From Neorhizobium tomejilense (GTDB lineage Bacteria > Pseudomonadota > Alphaproteobacteria > Rhizobiales > Rhizobiaceae): DNA of 64,000 bases. Under the pieces are notes generated by a model. It worked only from the letters and a program-made list of their open reading frames with translations. It had not been told where the DNA came from and did not search any database. The stretch is from contig PVBG01000003.1 of the NCBI GenBank assembly GCA_002968845.1, forward strand, positions 393,161 to 457,160, in the 5' to 3' direction. A program made the position numbers and the translations under genes. The first letter of the stretch is position 1; the number at the start of each line of letters is the position of its first letter. Positions 59,501 to 64,000 of the stretch are shown here, piece after piece.

Positions 59501-59517
59501 AACCTATTCAATAGGTT
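59501..59517 (+). promoter_or_regulatory. Perfect palindrome upstream of pdhA
   Basis: AACCTATT-C-AATAGGTT, 8-bp arms around one base, 35 bp after the upstream stop and 143 bp before the pdhA start. It could be an operator for a pyruvate-responsive regulator. The binding protein is unknown. Confidence 0.45.
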
Positions 59518-59660
59518 GTGCGGAATGTGAGCCATGCATTTATGGCATTGCTGGGGCAGCTTTTCTTGCCTATGGTACGCCCCGACACCAGAGTGGGAAT
59601 CTGGCGATACACGTCAGGGCGTAATCTCGCTCTCAACGCAGAACTCAAAGGGAGGGATGA

Positions 59661-60731
59661 ATGGCGCCGACCAAGACCGCGTCTGTATCCGGCCGCAAAC
59701 CAGCGGCAAAGTCTGCAATCAAATCGGCCTCGAAAGCCTCCGCCAAGGAGTTTACGGGCAAGAACACCCCGGATTTCGGCAAGGATCAGGATCTTCACGC
59801 CTATCGTGAAATGCTGATGATCCGCCGTTTCGAGGAAAAGGCCGGCCAGCTCTACGGCATGGGCTTCATCGGTGGTTTCTGTCACCTCTATATCGGCCAG
59901 GAAGCTGTCGTCGTCGGCATGCAGATGGCGCAGCAGGAGGGTGACCAGGTTATCACCGCCTATCGCGACCATGGGCATATGCTGGCAACCGGCATGAGCG
60001 CGCGTGGCGTCATGGCCGAGCTCACCGGACGCAAGGGCGGCTATTCCCGAGGGAAGGGCGGCTCGATGCACATGTTCTCCAAGGAGAAGCATTTCTACGG
60101 CGGCCATGGCATCGTCGGCGCCCAGGTTTCGCTCGGAACCGGTCTCGCCTTCGCCAACAGGTATCGTGGTAATGACAGCGTCTCGGTCGCCTATTTCGGC
60201 GATGGCGCGGCCAACCAGGGCCAGGTCTACGAGAGCTTCAACATGGCGGCCCTCTGGAAGCTGCCGATCGTCTATATCGTCGAGAACAACCGTTATGCGA
60301 TGGGCACCTCGACGGCCCGTGCGACGGCGCAGTCGAACTACTCGCTGCGTGGTTCCGGCTTCGGCATCCCCGGCATCCAGGTCGACGGCATGGACGTTCG
60401 TGCCGTGAAGGCCGCCGGCGACGAGGCGCTCGAGCACTGCCGCTCCGGCAAGGGCCCGATCATTCTCGAAATGCTCACCTACCGCTATCGCGGCCACTCC
60501 ATGTCCGACCCGGCGAAATATCGCTCCAAGGACGAAGTGCAGAAGATGCGCTCCGAGCACGACCCGATCGAGCAGGTGCGCCTGCGCCTCATCGAAAAGG
60601 GCTGGGCCACCGAGGACGAGCTGAAGGCGATCGACAAGGATATCCGTGACGTCGTTTCGGATAGCGCCGATTTCGCCCAGGCCGATCCGGAGCCGGATCC
60701 GTCCGAGCTCTACACCGACATTCTGCTCTGA
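59661..60731 (+). CDS. pdhA: Pyruvate dehydrogenase E1 component, alpha subunit
   Basis: A 356-residue thiamine-diphosphate subunit. ThDP motif YFGDGAANQGQVYESFNMAA with VYIVENNRYAMGTSTAR, and RGHSMSDPAKYR with the loop phosphorylation-like site. The N-terminal 40 residues are basic, alanine- and lysine-rich. GGGAGGGATGA precedes the ATG at 59661. First gene of pdhA-pdhB-pdhC. Confidence 0.97.
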   Translation: MAPTKTASVSGRKPAAKSAIKSASKASAKEFTGKNTPDFGKDQDLHAYREMLMIRRFEEKAGQLYGMGFIGGFCHLYIGQEAVVVGMQMAQQEGDQVITAYRDHGHMLATGMSARGVMAELTGRKGGYSRGKGGSMHMFSKEKHFYGGHGIVGAQVSLGTGLAFANRYRGNDSVSVAYFGDGAANQGQVYESFNMAALWKLPIVYIVENNRYAMGTSTARATAQSNYSLRGSGFGIPGIQVDGMDVRAVKAAGDEALEHCRSGKGPIILEMLTYRYRGHSMSDPAKYRSKDEVQKMRSEHDPIEQVRLRLIEKGWATEDELKAIDKDIRDVVSDSADFAQADPEPDPSELYTDILL

Positions 60732-60749
60732 TCGCGGGGAGGGAACCCA

Positions 60750-62168
<1,419 letters not shown>

Positions 62169-62182
62169 GGGGAGATGTTTCG

Positions 62183-63526
62183 ATGCCGATCAACATCACC
62201 ATGCCTGCCCTGTCCCCGACCATGGAAGAGGGCAATCTTTCCAAGTGGCTCGTCAAGGAAGGCGACAAGGTCAAGTCGGGCGACGTGCTCGCTGAGATCG
62301 AGACCGACAAGGCGACCATGGAAGTCGAATCCGTCGATGAGGGCACCGTTGCCAAGCTCGTCGTTGCGGCCGGTACCGAAGGCGTCAAGGTCAATGCCCT
62401 GATCGCCATCCTTGCCGCCGACGGCGAGGATGTCTCGGCTGCCGCCTCTTCGGGCGGTGGCGCTTCTCCGGCTCCGAAAGCCGAGGCTGCACCCGCCCCG
62501 AAGGCTGAAGCCGCTCCGGCTCAAAAGGCTTCCGAACCGGCTCCTGCAGCCGCAGCTTCGGCTCCGGCATCTTCGGGTGGTGCAAGGCCCTTTTCTTCGC
62601 CGCTCGCCCGTCGCCTCGCCAAGGAAGCCGGCCTCGATCTTTCGGCCGTGTCGGGTTCCGGCCCGCATGGACGCGTCGTCAAGGCCGATATCGAGAAGGC
62701 TGTCGCTTCCGGTGGTGCCAAGCCTGCACCGGCTGCGGCTGCACAGGCTGCTGCCGCACCGGCGATCGCCAAGGGGCCGGCGGACGATACCGTCCTCAAG
62801 CTTTTCCCCGAGGGGTCGTACGAGCTTCTGCCGCATGACGGCATGCGCAAGACGATCGCCTCGCGCCTCACCGAGTCGAGCCAGACGGTTCCGTCCTACT
62901 TCGTCTCGATGGATTGCGAGCTCGACGCGCTGATGAAGCTGCGCGCCGAGATCAACAAGTCTTCGCCGATGAAGAAGACCGACAAGGGCGAGGTTCCGGC
63001 CTTCAAGCTGTCGGTCAACGACTTCATCATCAAGGCAATGGCGCTCGCGCTGCGCGATGTCCCGATGGCGAATGCTTCCTGGACCTCGACGGCCCGCGTG
63101 CTGCACAAGCATGCCGACGTCGGCGTGGCCGTATCCATCCCGGACGGCCTGATCACCCCGATCGTCCGCAAGGCCGAAACGAAGACGCTGTCCGCCATCT
63201 CCAACGAGGTGAAGGATCTCGCCAGGCGCGCCCGCGACAAGAAGCTGAAGCCGGAAGAATACCAGGGCGGCACGACATCCGTGTCCAACCTCGGCATGTT
63301 CGGCGTCTCCAACTTCACCTCGATCGTCAACCTGCCGCAGGCTTCGATCGTCTCGATCGGCGCAGGCGTCGAGAAGCCGATCGTCAAGAACGGCGAGATC
63401 AAGGTCGGCACGGTGATGACGGCAACCTTCGCCTTCGACCACCGTGTCATCGACGGCGCGCTCGGTGCGGAACTCGCGTCCGCCTTCAAGCGCTACATCG
63501 AAAACCCGATGGCGATGCTGGTGTAG
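62183..63526 (+). CDS. pdhC: Dihydrolipoyllysine acetyltransferase (pyruvate dehydrogenase E2)
   Basis: A 447-residue E2. One lipoyl domain with K43 (ETDKATME), a long Ala/Pro-rich linker, the subunit-binding domain ([20 protein letters not shown], about 139-175), and the catalytic domain ending with [16 protein letters not shown], including DHRVIDG with the active His and Asp. Starts 14 bp after pdhB. Its lipoyl domain is nearly the same as that of pdhB. Confidence 0.97.
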   Translation: MPINITMPALSPTMEEGNLSKWLVKEGDKVKSGDVLAEIETDKATMEVESVDEGTVAKLVVAAGTEGVKVNALIAILAADGEDVSAAASSGGGASPAPKAEAAPAPKAEAAPAQKASEPAPAAAASAPASSGGARPFSSPLARRLAKEAGLDLSAVSGSGPHGRVVKADIEKAVASGGAKPAPAAAAQAAAAPAIAKGPADDTVLKLFPEGSYELLPHDGMRKTIASRLTESSQTVPSYFVSMDCELDALMKLRAEINKSSPMKKTDKGEVPAFKLSVNDFIIKAMALALRDVPMANASWTSTARVLHKHADVGVAVSIPDGLITPIVRKAETKTLSAISNEVKDLARRARDKKLKPEEYQGGTTSVSNLGMFGVSNFTSIVNLPQASIVSIGAGVEKPIVKNGEIKVGTVMTATFAFDHRVIDGALGAELASAFKRYIENPMAMLV

Positions 63527-63536
63527 CCGTGTTTCT

Positions 63537-63586
63537 CCCTCCCCCTTGCGGGGAGGGTGTCCGCGTCAGCGGACGGGTGGGGGTGC
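63537..63586 (+). repeat. GC-rich repeat element with two hairpins after pdhC
   Basis: Stem CCCTCCCC/GGGGAGGG (63537-63557, loop CTTGC) is followed by GTCCGC/GCGGAC (63559-63574, loop GTCA) and GGGTGGGGGTG (63575-63585). It looks like a dispersed palindromic element as found between genes in alphaproteobacteria and may also end pdhC transcription. An inverted copy of its last 11 bases is at 63983-63993. Confidence 0.6.
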
Positions 63587-63608
63587 TAACGGAGCGTCGA
63601 AGCGCTGA

Positions 63609-64000
63609 ATGGCTTGGAACCGAGAAAATCCCAAACCTCCCAGTCCCGCGGCGGCAAGCAACGCTCCACGGCTGCGCAAATCGACGACGGATGCGGAGTG
63701 GCGTCTTTGGACGGCGCTTCGCAAGGAATTGCCGGAAACGCCGGGCACGCATTTTCGGAGACAGATGGCGATCGGGCCTTATGTGGTAGATTTCGTGTGT
63801 TTAAGACATCGGCTCATTGTCGAGCTGGATGGCAAAATTCACGATACTCCCGAGCAACGACTTCGAGATGCCGAGCGTGATGCCTATCTGCGGAGTGAGA
63901 ATTTTCGCGTGCTGAGGTTTTCGAACGAAAAGGTGATGCGGGAGATGCCGTCCGTGCTGAGAAATCTAGCGGTAGCCCTTGCCACCCCCACCCCTAGCCC
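63609..64000 (+). CDS. DUF559 domain protein (endonuclease-like), cut off by window end
   Basis: An open frame from the ATG at 63609 to the right edge, with no stop in 130 codons. The DUF559 (VSR/PD-(D/E)XK-like) fold is recognisable: LRKSTTDAEWRLWTALRKEL, then THFRRQMAIGPYVVDFVC with the catalytic-type D, LIVELDGKIHD with the E, and NFRVLRFSNEKVMREM. The family is related to very-short-patch repair endonucleases; its role is unknown. The gene is bracketed by an inverted 11-bp G-rich repeat, the right copy lying in the coding region. No ribosome site is clear. Confidence 0.75.
   Translation, partial: MAWNRENPKPPSPAAASNAPRLRKSTTDAEWRLWTALRKELPETPGTHFRRQMAIGPYVVDFVCLRHRLIVELDGKIHDTPEQRLRDAERDAYLRSENFRVLRFSNEKVMREMPSVLRNLAVALATPTPS

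Overview
The window looks like a Rhizobiaceae (alphaproteobacterial) replicon, probably a main chromosome close to Rhizobium, Neorhizobium or Agrobacterium. The evidence is the aapJQMP amino-acid transporter, the rpsB-tsf-pyrH-frr-uppS-cdsA-rseP-bamA-lpxD-fabZ-lpxA-lpxI-lpxB run, an alphaproteobacterial LexA box (GTTC-N7-GTTC), an EipB-family protein, and a pyruvate dehydrogenase E1-beta carrying its own lipoyl domain. Species cannot be fixed from this sequence alone.

Positions 1-17307 look like the right-hand part of an integrated genomic island whose left end lies outside the window. The right boundary is a 47-bp 3' fragment of a tRNA-Arg(TCT) gene (17261-17307), next to a tyrosine recombinase gene (15747-17096, minus). 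The cargo is rich in DNA repair and stress functions: the error-prone polymerase DnaE2 (5' end missing); a Septu-like ATPase/HNH defence pair; an IS21 istB remnant; a receiver protein, an RsbQ-like hydrolase and a PAS histidine kinase; two tandem SRAP (YedK/HMCES-like) genes behind a perfect LexA box, the first apparently stripped of its catalytic residues; a DUF2934 protein; and a Ku-Ku-hypothetical operon behind a large palindrome. An AlpA-like regulator and a protein translationally coupled to the integrase complete it.

Positions 17308-37461 are conventional chromosome: small exported proteins, an ABM-fold monooxygenase, aapPMQJ (minus), metC, an FAD monooxygenase, a zf-CHCC (NDUFS6-like) protein, an alpha/beta hydrolase, cysE, DUF3126, a phasin, clpS-clpA, azlCD, a HIT protein, a FemAB/GNAT-like protein, a glycerophosphodiesterase-RidA pair and eipB.

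Positions 37676-50860 hold the translation and envelope cluster: ribosomal protein S2, EF-Ts, UMP kinase and ribosome recycling factor, then undecaprenyl diphosphate and CDP-diacylglycerol synthesis, RseP, BamA and lipid A synthesis, with several start/stop overlaps. A bidirectional terminator separates it from gltA (minus). comEC and lexA converge with overlapping 3' ends. A VOC protein, kdsA, eno (TTG start), an FtsB/DivIC-like protein and pdhA-pdhB-pdhC follow.

The window ends inside a DUF559 nuclease-like gene (63609 to beyond 64000) bracketed by an inverted G-rich repeat. The most unusual items are the SOS-controlled SRAP pair with a likely dead first copy, the Septu-like pair with a long N-terminal extension on its ATPase, the RsbQ-like hydrolase joined to a histidine kinase, the Ku operon palindrome, and the repeat-flanked DUF559 gene.
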